A stretch of DNA of 5,083 nucleotides from Desulfovibrio sp. GTDB lineage: Bacteria; Desulfobacterota; Desulfovibrionia; Desulfovibrionales; Desulfovibrionaceae. The stretch is taken from NCBI GenBank assembly GCA_031281815.1, contig JAITEY010000224.1, positions 1 to 5,083 of the forward strand, given 5' to 3'. A program made the translations under genes and the position numbers. Below, one piece after another: positions 1 through 5,039 of this stretch (positions are counted from its first letter, which is position 1; each line of letters opens with the position of its first letter). Under the pieces are notes generated by a model. That model made no database searches and had not been told where the DNA came from. It saw nothing but the letters and a program-made list of their open reading frames with translations.

Positions 1-1
1 C

Positions 2-274
2 GACCCGTGGAATCCCCGCCCGCAGTTCGATGCGGCGGATCTGGTCCATTGGTTTTCCGTGCAGGGAGGCTGTTCACGCTTCTTGATCCACGTCCGGGAC
101 GTCCGCCGCCTGCCGCTGGTCATTTCCCCCATTGTCTGGATCGACAGGCCGGAAAAGTACGATCTCGCGGAAATTCGCTGGCTGCGCGGCATGGCGGATC
201 ACATTCTTCCCAATTCCCAAGCGGAAGGCGTACAGTTGGGGGAACCGAATTTAAATTCTTCGGCGAACCTATAA
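2..274 (+). pseudogene. Glycosyltransferase (GT4/GT-B type), 5'-partial and 3'-truncated fragment
   Basis: The frame is open from position 2 and enters from outside the window. It reads about 82 recognisable residues and then about 8 that fit nothing, ending at TAA 272-274. The motifs are those of the N-terminal Rossmann domain of GT-B glycosyltransferases: AADLVHWFSV (a 'where is the partner' strand), LPLVISPIVWID, and ADHILPNSQAEGVQL, the end of that domain just before the linker to the donor-binding domain. The whole C-terminal nucleotide-sugar-binding domain, with its E-x7-E motif, is absent. Similarity ends near 240-246, about 25 bases before the stop codon of the convergent tacT gene. 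The role would have been transfer of a sugar onto a glycan or lipid carrier, probably in the same pathway as the downstream epimerase. As it stands it is very unlikely to be catalytic. I am confident it is a glycosyltransferase fragment; its acceptor cannot be read. Confidence 0.72.
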
Positions 275-778
275 CCGATTCCCAACATGATCAAGTGCAA
301 GCAAAAGGATGAGTGAATCAAGGGGCGATACCGCAAAGCCTCGTGTTCGGTAAAAGGATGCGGCCTTTTCGTTCAAGGCGTGGACGAGCAATGCGCGGAT
401 GCCGGCGATGTCCGATGCCTGGAGCGTCCGAAGCAGAGCATCGCGAAGCATCCCTGCGCCGATGCCCCGCCTCGCATAACGCCGGTCAACCGCAAGACGG
501 GCAAGAAGCATGACCGGAATGGGCTGAGGCATATTGCGTTTGATATTGCCCGGCGCAAACCGGTGTTCAATGCTCCCGACGGCCAAAGAATAGTATCCGA
601 CAACGTCATTGCCGGAGCAAACGACATAGGTGCGGGTCGCGCCGGAAGCTTCATTGCTTATCGCCCGTCGATGCAACCAGTCATCCAGCGAAGACTCTCC
701 ACAGAAAAAGTCGGAAACATCATGCGCCGCAGTCAGCGGGGCAGGAGCGGAAAGCGCTGCGGTCACTGTTTCCGCCAC
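269..778 (-). CDS. tacT: GNAT-family acetyltransferase toxin of a TacAT/AtaRT-type toxin-antitoxin pair
   Basis: The 169-residue protein is full length for this toxin family. Known members acetylate the amino group of aminoacyl-tRNA and so block translation. Visible marks are the N-terminal PLTAAHDVSDFFCGESSLDDWL segment typical of TacT-like toxins (HD, F-x-CG, LD-WL), ATRTYVV, the acetyl-CoA pyrophosphate loop RRGIGAGM at about residues 103-110, and SFYRTRGF near residue 145. Tyr143 in that last motif matches the conserved catalytic tyrosine region. The start is a GTG at 776-778 inside the end of the antitoxin gene, a 16-base overlap. No good ribosome binding site precedes it, so translational coupling to the antitoxin is likely. 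It is transcribed leftward and converges on the glycosyltransferase remnant, with the two stop codons adjacent at 269-274. No key residue is missing, so it should be active. The exact tRNA target cannot be inferred. Confidence 0.9.
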   Translation of the reverse strand: MAETVTAALSAPAPLTAAHDVSDFFCGESSLDDWLHRRAISNEASGATRTYVVCSGNDVVGYYSLAVGSIEHRFAPGNIKRNMPQPIPVMLLARLAVDRRYARRGIGAGMLRDALLRTLQASDIAGIRALLVHALNEKAASFYRTRGFAVSPLDSLILLLALDHVGNRL

Positions 779-1038
779 GGAGTATTCACATTGAAAAGCT
801 TATTCAAACCTCGGATTTGTTCCTCCGAAGGCGGGGTATCCAAGGCTGAGTTCAACTGCTCCCACTGCCTGCTGTCCAGCGTGAAACGCGTGCGATCAAG
901 GAGGACTTCTTCTGCCGTCCTGAGCGTGTTTTCGAGAATGAAAGCTGTGCGGCTCTTTCCCGTGCTCTGCGCGGCTTGGTCAATCAGTGTTTTTTCTTCA
1001 TTGGAAAGACGTAAGTTTATGGATGCCGTTGCAGGCAT
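763..1038 (-). CDS. tacA: DUF1778 ribbon-helix-helix antitoxin of the TacAT-type pair
   Basis: This 91-residue protein has an N-terminal ribbon-helix-helix DNA-binding domain at about residues 5-45 (SINLRLSNEEKTLIDQAA, then GKSRTAFILENTL). Its C-terminal toxin-binding tail has the DUF1778 pattern F-x-L-x4-W, then ALDTPP near residues 65-70, then LNKLF. In this family the tail covers the GNAT toxin, and the RHH domain represses the operon, more tightly when toxin is bound. The ATG at 1036-1038 has a strong ribosome binding site 8 bases upstream. The gene comes first in the operon and overlaps the toxin by 16 bases, the usual order. Length and both domains look intact, so the pair should be functional. 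It lies between a truncated glycosyltransferase and an epimerase, so it looks like a module inserted into a glycan cluster. Confidence 0.9.
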   Translation of the reverse strand: MPATASINLRLSNEEKTLIDQAAQSTGKSRTAFILENTLRTAEEVLLDRTRFTLDSRQWEQLNSALDTPPSEEQIRGLNKLFNVNTPWRKQ

Positions 1039-1046
1039 GGCGATGT

Positions 1047-1052
1047 CTCCTT
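1047..1052 (-). promoter_or_regulatory. Ribosome binding site of tacA
   Basis: On the minus strand AAGGAG lies 8 bases before the ATG at 1036-1038. It is a near-perfect Shine-Dalgarno sequence and supports that start. Confidence 0.8.
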
Positions 1053-1059
1053 TTTGTGC

Positions 1060-1088
1060 AGGATATGAAGCGCCGCCTCATTTGTCAA
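1060..1088 (-). promoter_or_regulatory. Sigma-70-type promoter of the tacAT operon
   Basis: On the minus strand a perfect -35 box TTGACA (1083-1088) is followed by a 17-base spacer and TATCCT (1060-1065) as the -10 box, which matches 4 of 6 consensus bases. The transcript would start about 15 bases before the ribosome binding site. The spacing and the exact -35 make this the best promoter in the first half of the window. Confidence 0.65.
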
Positions 1089-1090
1089 TA

Positions 1091-1114
1091 CAATGTATAT
1101 ACCGATATATATTG
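1091..1114. promoter_or_regulatory. Inverted repeat next to the tacAT promoter, candidate operator
   Basis: The arms CAATGTATAT (1091-1100) and ATATATATTG (1105-1114) are inverted copies with one mismatch around a 4-base spacer. They lie immediately upstream of the tacAT -35 box. RHH antitoxins bind palindromes near their own promoters, so autoregulation by TacA or TacA-TacT is a reasonable inference. AT-rich DNA makes such repeats easy to find by chance, so confidence is moderate. Confidence 0.4.
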
Positions 1115-1138
1115 ATATCGTAGTAGAAGTGCAACTGA

Positions 1139-2275
1139 GTGCGCAAAAAAATTCTTCTTCTCATCGGCACACGGCCCGAGGCAGTCAAGCTGGCTCCGGT
1201 CGCGCTTGAACTGCGCCGCCGTTCCGGCTTCGACTGTCTGCTTTGCGCGACGGGGCAACACAGAGAGATGGCGGCTCAGGCACTTGCGGATTTTGATGTG
1301 TCCTACGACCGCAATCTGGACGTTATGACGGCCGGTCAAAGCCTTGCCGGGTTGACGGCGAGGTTGCTTCCCGCCCTGGATGCCCTGTATGCCGAAGAAG
1401 CTCCGGACACGGTTGTGGTCCAGGGCGACACCACCAGTGTTACGGCCGCTGCCCTGGCTGCCTTTTACCGACATATACCGGTCGGCCATGTGGAGGCCGG
1501 CTTGCGCAGTTTCAACCGTCGCGCCCCGTTCCCGGAAGAAATCAACCGAAAACTGGCCGGCTGTCTGGCGGACCTGCATTTCGCCCCAACGGAGTCCGCG
1601 CGGGCCAACCTGCTCGCCGAAAGCGTACCGGAAGACGCCGTGTTCGTCACCGGCAACACTGTTATTGACGCCCTGCTTCAGACAGCCGAACGCAACAGGA
1701 CGCAGCCCGGACTCGTACCCGAAGCTGTGCGCGTCGCCGCAGGGCACGGCAGAAAAGCCGTTCTGGTAACCGCTCACCGCAGGGAAACCTATGAAGCGGG
1801 CTTTGAGCGCATCTGCCGGGGCATCCTTGCCGTCGCCGGCCGGCGCGACGATGTCGTGTTCGTGTATCCCGTGCATCGTAATCCCCAAGTCCGCGCCCCG
1901 GTGTTTTCTCTCCTGGGCGGGCACAGAAATATTCTGCTGCTCGACCCTCTGCCGTACAGGGCCTTTGTCGCGCTCATGCAGACGGCCTCCTTTGTGCTTA
2001 CGGATTCCGGAGGAATACAGGAAGAAGCCCCTGCGCTCGGCAAGCCCGTGCTGGTCATGCGCGACGTGACCGAGCGCCCGGAGGGCGTGGCGGCCGGGAA
2101 CGCGCTGCTGACGGGAACGGATGCTGACTCCATAGCCGGGCACGTCAACCGCCTGCTTGACGACGAACACCTCTACTACAGCATGAGTCGGGCGCGCAGT
2201 CCTTACGGTGACGGGAAAAGCGCCGGCCGCATCGCGGATATTCTTGAAAAATATTTGGAAAATCACAGTACATAA
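1139..2275 (+). CDS. wecB: Non-hydrolysing UDP-N-acetylglucosamine 2-epimerase
   Basis: This cytoplasmic enzyme interconverts UDP-GlcNAc and UDP-ManNAc and supplies ManNAc-type sugars for surface polysaccharides. The 378-residue length matches the family (E. coli WecB is about 376). The motifs run in order: GTRPEAVKLAP at residues 10-20, VQGDTTSV (Asp97), GHVEAGLRS (Glu119), PFPEEINRK (Glu133), TGNTVIDALL, LVTAHRRE (His213), TDSGGIQEEAPALGKP and TERPEGV. The acidic residues and the histidine fall where the E. coli catalytic residues are expected. It starts with GTG at 1139, because an in-frame TGA immediately precedes it (1136-1138) and the N-terminal GTRPEA motif leaves no room for a later start. 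Only a weak GAAG lies upstream, and no convincing promoter is visible. The native leader may have been lost when the tacAT module arrived. It is followed 9 bases later by the deacetylase-like gene, probably in the same operon. Confidence 0.95.
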   Translation: MRKKILLLIGTRPEAVKLAPVALELRRRSGFDCLLCATGQHREMAAQALADFDVSYDRNLDVMTAGQSLAGLTARLLPALDALYAEEAPDTVVVQGDTTSVTAAALAAFYRHIPVGHVEAGLRSFNRRAPFPEEINRKLAGCLADLHFAPTESARANLLAESVPEDAVFVTGNTVIDALLQTAERNRTQPGLVPEAVRVAAGHGRKAVLVTAHRRETYEAGFERICRGILAVAGRRDDVVFVYPVHRNPQVRAPVFSLLGGHRNILLLDPLPYRAFVALMQTASFVLTDSGGIQEEAPALGKPVLVMRDVTERPEGVAAGNALLTGTDADSIAGHVNRLLDDEHLYYSMSRARSPYGDGKSAGRIADILEKYLENHST

Positions 2276-2284
2276 CGACAGATC

Positions 2285-3847
2285 ATGCGCGTTCTGAATG
2301 TTTTTGCCGCTGAGGCCGACAGGGCTTCCATGTTGTTGACGGCAGCCCTGCGTCGCTCCTTTACTTCAGGGCCGGTGCGGGGACCGCTTCCCGCGGACTC
2401 CGGCGTCAAGGGTATGTTCAGCGTTTTTGCGGACTGCGGGAACTGTCCGCCTGAAGCCGTACGCGCGGCCGTTCGCGGCGGCGGAAAAATAATGCTGACG
2501 GGTACCCCCGGACCGGACATCATGTCCGTCGCCGGGTTGAAAAAAGCCCCGGATTTGCGCCTACCGCCGGAGGCGGCCCAAGCCGAACACTGCTTTTTCG
2601 AGCCCTTTCACGAAAGCGCCGCAAGGATTACCTACACCGGGCATCCCCCGGCCTTAACCTCGCCCGTGCGGGATCGGGCTTTTTGCCGCTACGATTATGC
2701 GGAATGGAACAATCTCGGTTTCGGGGCTGTCCGGGTGGGGGGAGATTTCGGGGTGACGGGCGGCGTGGAAGCGGACGGAGCCGACGTGCTTGCGCGTATG
2801 ACCATGACTGCCGCGCGGGGCGTGGTGGAATTGGGTCCGTATATGACGCTCCTGGATACGCCGACAGCCTCCGTGCTGTGGTGCGCGCGCCCGGTCGGGC
2901 CTCTCGACGGCACGGAATGGCAGGTGGTCGAACGTTTCTTTTCGGACCGGCGTACAGGGGAGCTGCCGTGCCTTCCGTACTTGCTGCAGACGCCGCGCGG
3001 AACGGACTGCATCGTGACCATGTGCATGGACTGCGATGAGGCCGTCGCTTCTTGCCGAGACCTGTTCGAACTGTACGTTCAGGAGAACATACCCTTTTCC
3101 GTGGCGGTGAAAACCGGGCAAGACCTGAACGGTCGGGATATGGCACTCTTGCGGGCGATACGCGCCTCCGGGGGAAGCATTCTCTCACACAGTCACGACC
3201 ATGCCCGGAACTGGGGGAGCGACCACGGGGCGGTGAAGCGGGATGTTCGCCGCAGCACAGCATGGTTTCAACGGAATCTTCCTGAAATGCCTCCGCCGAA
3301 GCTGGCCGTTTCTCCTTTTCACAGTAATCCCGTCTATGCCGTCCAGGCATTGGAAGAAGCCGGGATCAAAGGTTTTGTCGGCGGCATTATCGACTACGAC
3401 CCCGAGTTCCTGCTCGGGAGGGCGGGCAGGGCGCCTTTTGCGCGAAAAATCCTCACCGTCAGCCGGCAGTCCATGCTGCACGGAGACAGCTACCGCAACC
3501 AGGGGCAGAGCGTTGCCGTGCATGTGCGGGCTTTTGCCGCGCAGCATCAGGCCCGGGGGATATTCGGATACCTGGACCATCCTTTTTCCGAGCGCTATCA
3601 ATACGGATGGAAGTCCGCGGAACAGCGGGCAACGGCGCACCGGCAGTTGCTCACCGCAATCAGGGAGCGCGGCGGCGTGATGTTTCTCAGTCAGGAACAG
3701 TGCTTCGCCTTTGTCGGAGCCTTGGCGACCGCGCAGCTTCACATGACCGACGCGGGGCGGGTGCGCGCAGTCTGCGCGCCACGGACGGAATTCGTCCTGC
3801 AATATCGCCTGGAAGGAGAAGAGAGGGACTTGCCGGGAGGTGTATAG
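2285..3847 (+). CDS. Two-part protein with a C-terminal NodB/CE4-like polysaccharide deacetylase domain
   Basis: The 520-residue protein has no signal peptide or membrane segment that I can see, so it is probably cytoplasmic. Residues from about 240 to 475 resemble the NodB barrel. TMCMDCDEAV (Asp249 and Asp251) stands in the motif-1 position, SHSHDH (His302 and His306) gives the H-S-x-x-H zinc motif, AVSPFHS lies in the motif-3 position, and LDHPFSERYQYGW supplies a late histidine (His432). RERGGVMFLSQEQ looks like the family's last helix and strand. Known CE4 enzymes use a metal held by Asp-His-His to remove N- or O-acetyl groups from glycans. The N-terminal half (about residues 1-235) includes a glycine-rich Rossmann-like stretch, AVRGGGKIMLTGTPG, and I cannot assign it to a family. 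The gene begins 9 bases after wecB, so it probably modifies the same glycan. The motif-1 and motif-3 forms are divergent, so activity is inferred. Confidence 0.7.
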   Translation: MRVLNVFAAEADRASMLLTAALRRSFTSGPVRGPLPADSGVKGMFSVFADCGNCPPEAVRAAVRGGGKIMLTGTPGPDIMSVAGLKKAPDLRLPPEAAQAEHCFFEPFHESAARITYTGHPPALTSPVRDRAFCRYDYAEWNNLGFGAVRVGGDFGVTGGVEADGADVLARMTMTAARGVVELGPYMTLLDTPTASVLWCARPVGPLDGTEWQVVERFFSDRRTGELPCLPYLLQTPRGTDCIVTMCMDCDEAVASCRDLFELYVQENIPFSVAVKTGQDLNGRDMALLRAIRASGGSILSHSHDHARNWGSDHGAVKRDVRRSTAWFQRNLPEMPPPKLAVSPFHSNPVYAVQALEEAGIKGFVGGIIDYDPEFLLGRAGRAPFARKILTVSRQSMLHGDSYRNQGQSVAVHVRAFAAQHQARGIFGYLDHPFSERYQYGWKSAEQRATAHRQLLTAIRERGGVMFLSQEQCFAFVGALATAQLHMTDAGRVRAVCAPRTEFVLQYRLEGEERDLPGGV

Positions 3848-3848
3848 A

Positions 3849-3886
3849 AAACGCGGAGCAGGGCGTTTGCGCTACTCATAGCGCAA
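3849..3886. terminator. Tandem hairpins between converging gene ends, possible terminator
   Basis: Two stems lie just after the deacetylase stop. AAACGC (3849-3854) pairs with GCGTTT (3863-3868) across an 8-base loop. TTGCGCTA (3867-3874) pairs perfectly with TAGCGCAA (3879-3886) across a 4-base loop. Read on the minus strand, the first stem is followed by TTTTC, a short U-tract. This fits a terminator for the permease relic; neither stem has a real U-tract on the + strand. The second stem overlaps the last codons and stop of the permease relic. Confidence 0.35.
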
Positions 3887-3919
3887 GGCCGCGGCAACGT
3901 CCATGCGCCCGGCCTCTGC
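3872..3919 (-). pseudogene. C-terminal tail of an FtsX/MacB-type ABC transporter permease, truncated
   Basis: Read leftward, the minus strand encodes about 16 residues ending AGRMDVAAALRYE and then TAG (3872-3874). The R-M/L-D-x-x-x-A-L-R-Y-E-stop ending is the characteristic C-terminus of MacB and related FtsX-fold ABC permeases, which act in lipoprotein export, efflux or cell-envelope functions. The reading frame loses meaning upstream of about 3919, exactly where the sequence changes from GC-rich to AT-rich. The rest of the gene was therefore removed or displaced by the insertion relic to the right. The identification rests on a short tail, so it is plausible but not certain. The piece itself cannot function. 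Confidence 0.55.
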
Positions 3920-3956
3920 AGTAATGTGTAGATAGATAATTTGTATGCATTAGTTA

Positions 3957-4426
3957 GATAAATATAGGGAACGTATGCTCCAAACAGTGCCGGTCGGCAT
4001 AAAACCCATCTGGTTGTCGATCAAGGTGCCAAGGATTGAATGTCGTCTTTGTGGATGTGTACGACAAATTGATCTTGGTATAGCTGAACCGAGACGGACT
4101 TATATGAAAGCTTTTGAGCGATATATCTTGAGCCTTTTGCAATGTATTACGCTTCAGGATATTGCTGCTCTACTCGGCGTAGGATATGATTGTATAAAAG
4201 ATATCTATAAACGATATTTGATAAAAAAATACAGCAATCCAAAGATCTCATGACTACAATATATTGCAATTGATGAGATCAGTATAAAAAAAGCATAATT
4301 ATCTAACATTTATAATGGATTTGCAAAGCGGTGCTGTAGTGTTTGTTGGAGAAGGCAAGGGATAAAAATTTCTTCAAACTTAGGATATTGGCCATTCATG
4401 AAGCCAAGTACGCTTTAACCGGATGA
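3957..4426 (+). pseudogene. ISL3-family transposase relic with stop, frameshift and internal deletion
   Basis: Three pieces of one ISL3-type transposase are legible. From about 3957 to 4295, frame 3 reads YRERMLQTVPVGIKP, a C-x-x-C pair (CRLCG), MKAFERYILSLL, DIAALLGV, KDIYKRYL and IAIDEIS, with an in-frame TGA at 4251-4253. From 4294 to 4362 a +1 frameshift gives HNYLTFIMDLQSG and VVFVGEGKG, the strands around the catalytic DDE core. At about 4361 the frame shifts again and jumps straight to NFFKLRILAIHEAKYALTG and TGA (4424-4426), the usual C-terminus. The central and late catalytic region, roughly 200 residues in a normal transposase, is missing. The N-terminal part before YRER is also gone. 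The element is dead. Its low GC sets it apart from the genes to the left and suggests transfer from another source. Confidence 0.8.
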
Positions 4427-4429
4427 ACC
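4362..4429 (+). repeat. ISL3 right end, first arm of a long inverted repeat
   Basis: This stretch carries the transposase tail and what looks like the right terminal repeat of the ISL3 element. Bases 4362-4427 are an inverted copy of 4974-5039, identical at 64 of 66 positions. Both differences are third-codon changes that keep the amino acid (Leu and Glu). Bases 4406-4429, read in reverse complement, also match 5040-5063 at 21 of 24 positions. The element end therefore probably falls at or near 4429, overlapping the transposase stop codon. Confidence 0.75.
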
Positions 4430-4523
4430 TCATTTTTGCGTGCACATCATACGCTCAGGCGGGTCACTTTCGCACGCCGCTCAACAGATTCGGCAGGCTG
4501 TGCAAACCTTCGTCAAATCAGCC
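4430..4523. other. Unassigned stretch between the ISL3 end and the vapB promoter
   Basis: No gene is recognised here. A short + strand reading contains HFRTPLNRFGRL and ends near 4526. It has no start and no family I can name, so it may be another gene scrap. The base composition is mixed, higher in GC than the ISL3 relic. Confidence 0.3.
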
Positions 4524-4550
4524 TTGACATAACGCTTGCAAGTATATATT
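4524..4550 (+). promoter_or_regulatory. Sigma-70-type promoter of the vapB operon
   Basis: A perfect -35 box TTGACA (4524-4529) is followed after 15 bases by TATATT (4545-4550), which matches 5 of 6 of the -10 consensus. TATTAA at 4547-4552, with a 17-base spacer, is an alternative. The -10 region lies inside the inverted repeat 4541-4563, so a bound repressor would block it. Confidence 0.7.
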
Positions 4551-4563
4551 AAAAATATATACT
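4541..4563. promoter_or_regulatory. Perfect inverted repeat over the vapB -10 box, candidate VapB operator
   Basis: The arms AGTATATATT (4541-4550) and AATATATACT (4554-4563) are perfect inverted copies around AAA. The repeat covers the -10 box and ends one base before the ribosome binding site. VapB-type antitoxins dimerise through their AbrB-like domain and bind such palindromes to repress their own operon. Perfect 10-base arms at exactly this position make chance less likely than for the tacAT repeat. Confidence 0.65.
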
Positions 4564-4564
4564 C

Positions 4565-4570
4565 AAGGAG
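4565..4570 (+). promoter_or_regulatory. Ribosome binding site of vapB
   Basis: AAGGAG lies 5 bases before the ATG at 4576. It is a strong site and fixes the vapB start. Confidence 0.8.
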
Positions 4571-4575
4571 ATATC

Positions 4576-4803
4576 ATGCAGCGGGCCAAATTATTTAGAA
4601 ACGGGCAATGCCAGGCGGTGCGGCTGTCTAAGGAGTTCCGCTTTGAAGGCGACAGTGTAGCCATCAAGCGTGTCGGACGGGCTGTTGTCCTGCTTCCCTA
4701 TAATGAGCCGTGGGAAACGCTTTTCGAGGCTTGGGATAAATTTTCTCCCGACTTTATGGAAGAAAGAAACCAACTTTCCACAGAAGAACGTGAGGAGTTT
4801 TGA
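4576..4803 (+). CDS. vapB: VapB/VagC-type antitoxin with AbrB-like DNA-binding domain
   Basis: This 75-residue protein is full length for the VagC/VapB group. The N-terminal swapped-hairpin AbrB/SpoVT domain (about residues 1-45) is plain in AKLFRNGQCQAVRLSKEFRF, then GDSVAIKRVGRAVVLLP. The C-terminal part (about 46-75, with WETLFEAWDKF and a charged end) is the toxin-binding tail that normally wraps a PIN-domain VapC. It has a strong ribosome binding site, a promoter and an operator-like palindrome, so it is probably expressed and self-repressed. Its stop TGA overlaps the vapC ATG by one base (TGATG), the usual coupled layout. The partner toxin is truncated, so VapB now acts at most as an orphan antitoxin or a repressor, perhaps able to counter a related VapC elsewhere in the genome. 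Confidence 0.9.
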   Translation: MQRAKLFRNGQCQAVRLSKEFRFEGDSVAIKRVGRAVVLLPYNEPWETLFEAWDKFSPDFMEERNQLSTEEREEF

Positions 4804-4916
4804 TGAAAGTTCTTCTCGACACGAATATCTGCGTTTACATGATAAAAAACAACCCGCCCGCTGTCCGTGGGCGATTTGAGCGATTTGTATCCGGCGATAT
4901 TGCCGTTTCCTCGTAA
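4803..4916 (+). pseudogene. vapC: VapC PIN-domain toxin, truncated to 37 codons
   Basis: The ATG at 4803 overlaps the vapB stop. The frame reads MKVLLDTNICVYMIKNNPP through FERFVSGDIAVSS and stops at TAA 4914-4916. The start is exactly that of VapC ribonucleases: LLDTNICVY holds the first metal-binding aspartate (Asp6) of the PIN domain, and GDIAVSS is the next strand. Normal VapC proteins run to about 130 residues and carry further acidic residues that are absent here. Read one frame back, the bases at the break (4913-4921) give V-T-A, which is what normally follows SS. A one-base deletion close to the junction is therefore possible, but beyond that neither frame looks like VapC. The toxin must be inactive, since the PIN active site cannot form from one quarter of the domain. 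Confidence 0.82.
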
Positions 4917-4973
4917 CCGCTCACAGGGAACCCTATTGAAATTATTGAACTAAAATCGCAGTAGAAATAGGGA
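4917..4973. other. AT-rich junction between vapC fragment and inverted ISL3 end
   Basis: No gene is seen. CCCTATT (4931-4937) and AATAGGG (4966-4972) form a perfect 7-base inverted repeat with a 28-base spacer. Its right arm abuts the ISL3 end. The sequence is of unknown origin and marks where the rest of vapC was lost. Confidence 0.35.
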
Positions 4974-5039
4974 TTCATCCGGTTAAAGCGTACTTGGCCT
5001 CATGAATGGCTAATATCCTAAGTTTGAAGAAATTTTTAT
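4974..5039 (-). pseudogene. C-terminal fragment of an ISL3-family transposase, inverted copy
   Basis: The minus strand reads KNFFKLRILAIHEAKYALTG and stops at TGA (4975-4977). This is the same tail as the relic ending at 4426 and is identical to it in protein. The fragment ends at 5039/5040, where another ISL3-like terminus begins, so only about 21 codons remain. It forms the second arm of the long inverted repeat around the vapBC segment. The two synonymous differences suggest that the copies came from two elements that each diverged while still coding, not from a recent duplication of one dead scrap. Confidence 0.75.

Noticed and set aside
247..258. Palindrome GAATTTAAATTC as a terminator of tacT
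   Set aside because: The outer stem is weak and no run of T follows on the minus strand. It is kept only as a junction mark.
1108..1113. TATATT as the -10 box of a wecB promoter
   Set aside because: The nearest -35-like TTGTCA (1082-1087) is 20 bases away and overlaps the tacAT -35 box in reverse, so spacing and match are poor.
380..1123. Long plus-strand open frame opposite tacA and tacT
   Set aside because: The minus strand carries two clear toxin-antitoxin proteins with promoter and ribosome binding site. The plus-strand protein resembles nothing and is a shadow.
1085..2266. Long minus-strand open frame of 393 codons opposite wecB
   Set aside because: It lies wholly antisense to a gene with every family motif, has no recognisable domain, and is expected from codon bias in GC-rich DNA.
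2628..3350. Arginine- and proline-rich minus-strand frame inside the deacetylase gene
   Set aside because: Composition is typical of an antisense frame in GC-rich coding DNA, with no motifs or start signals.
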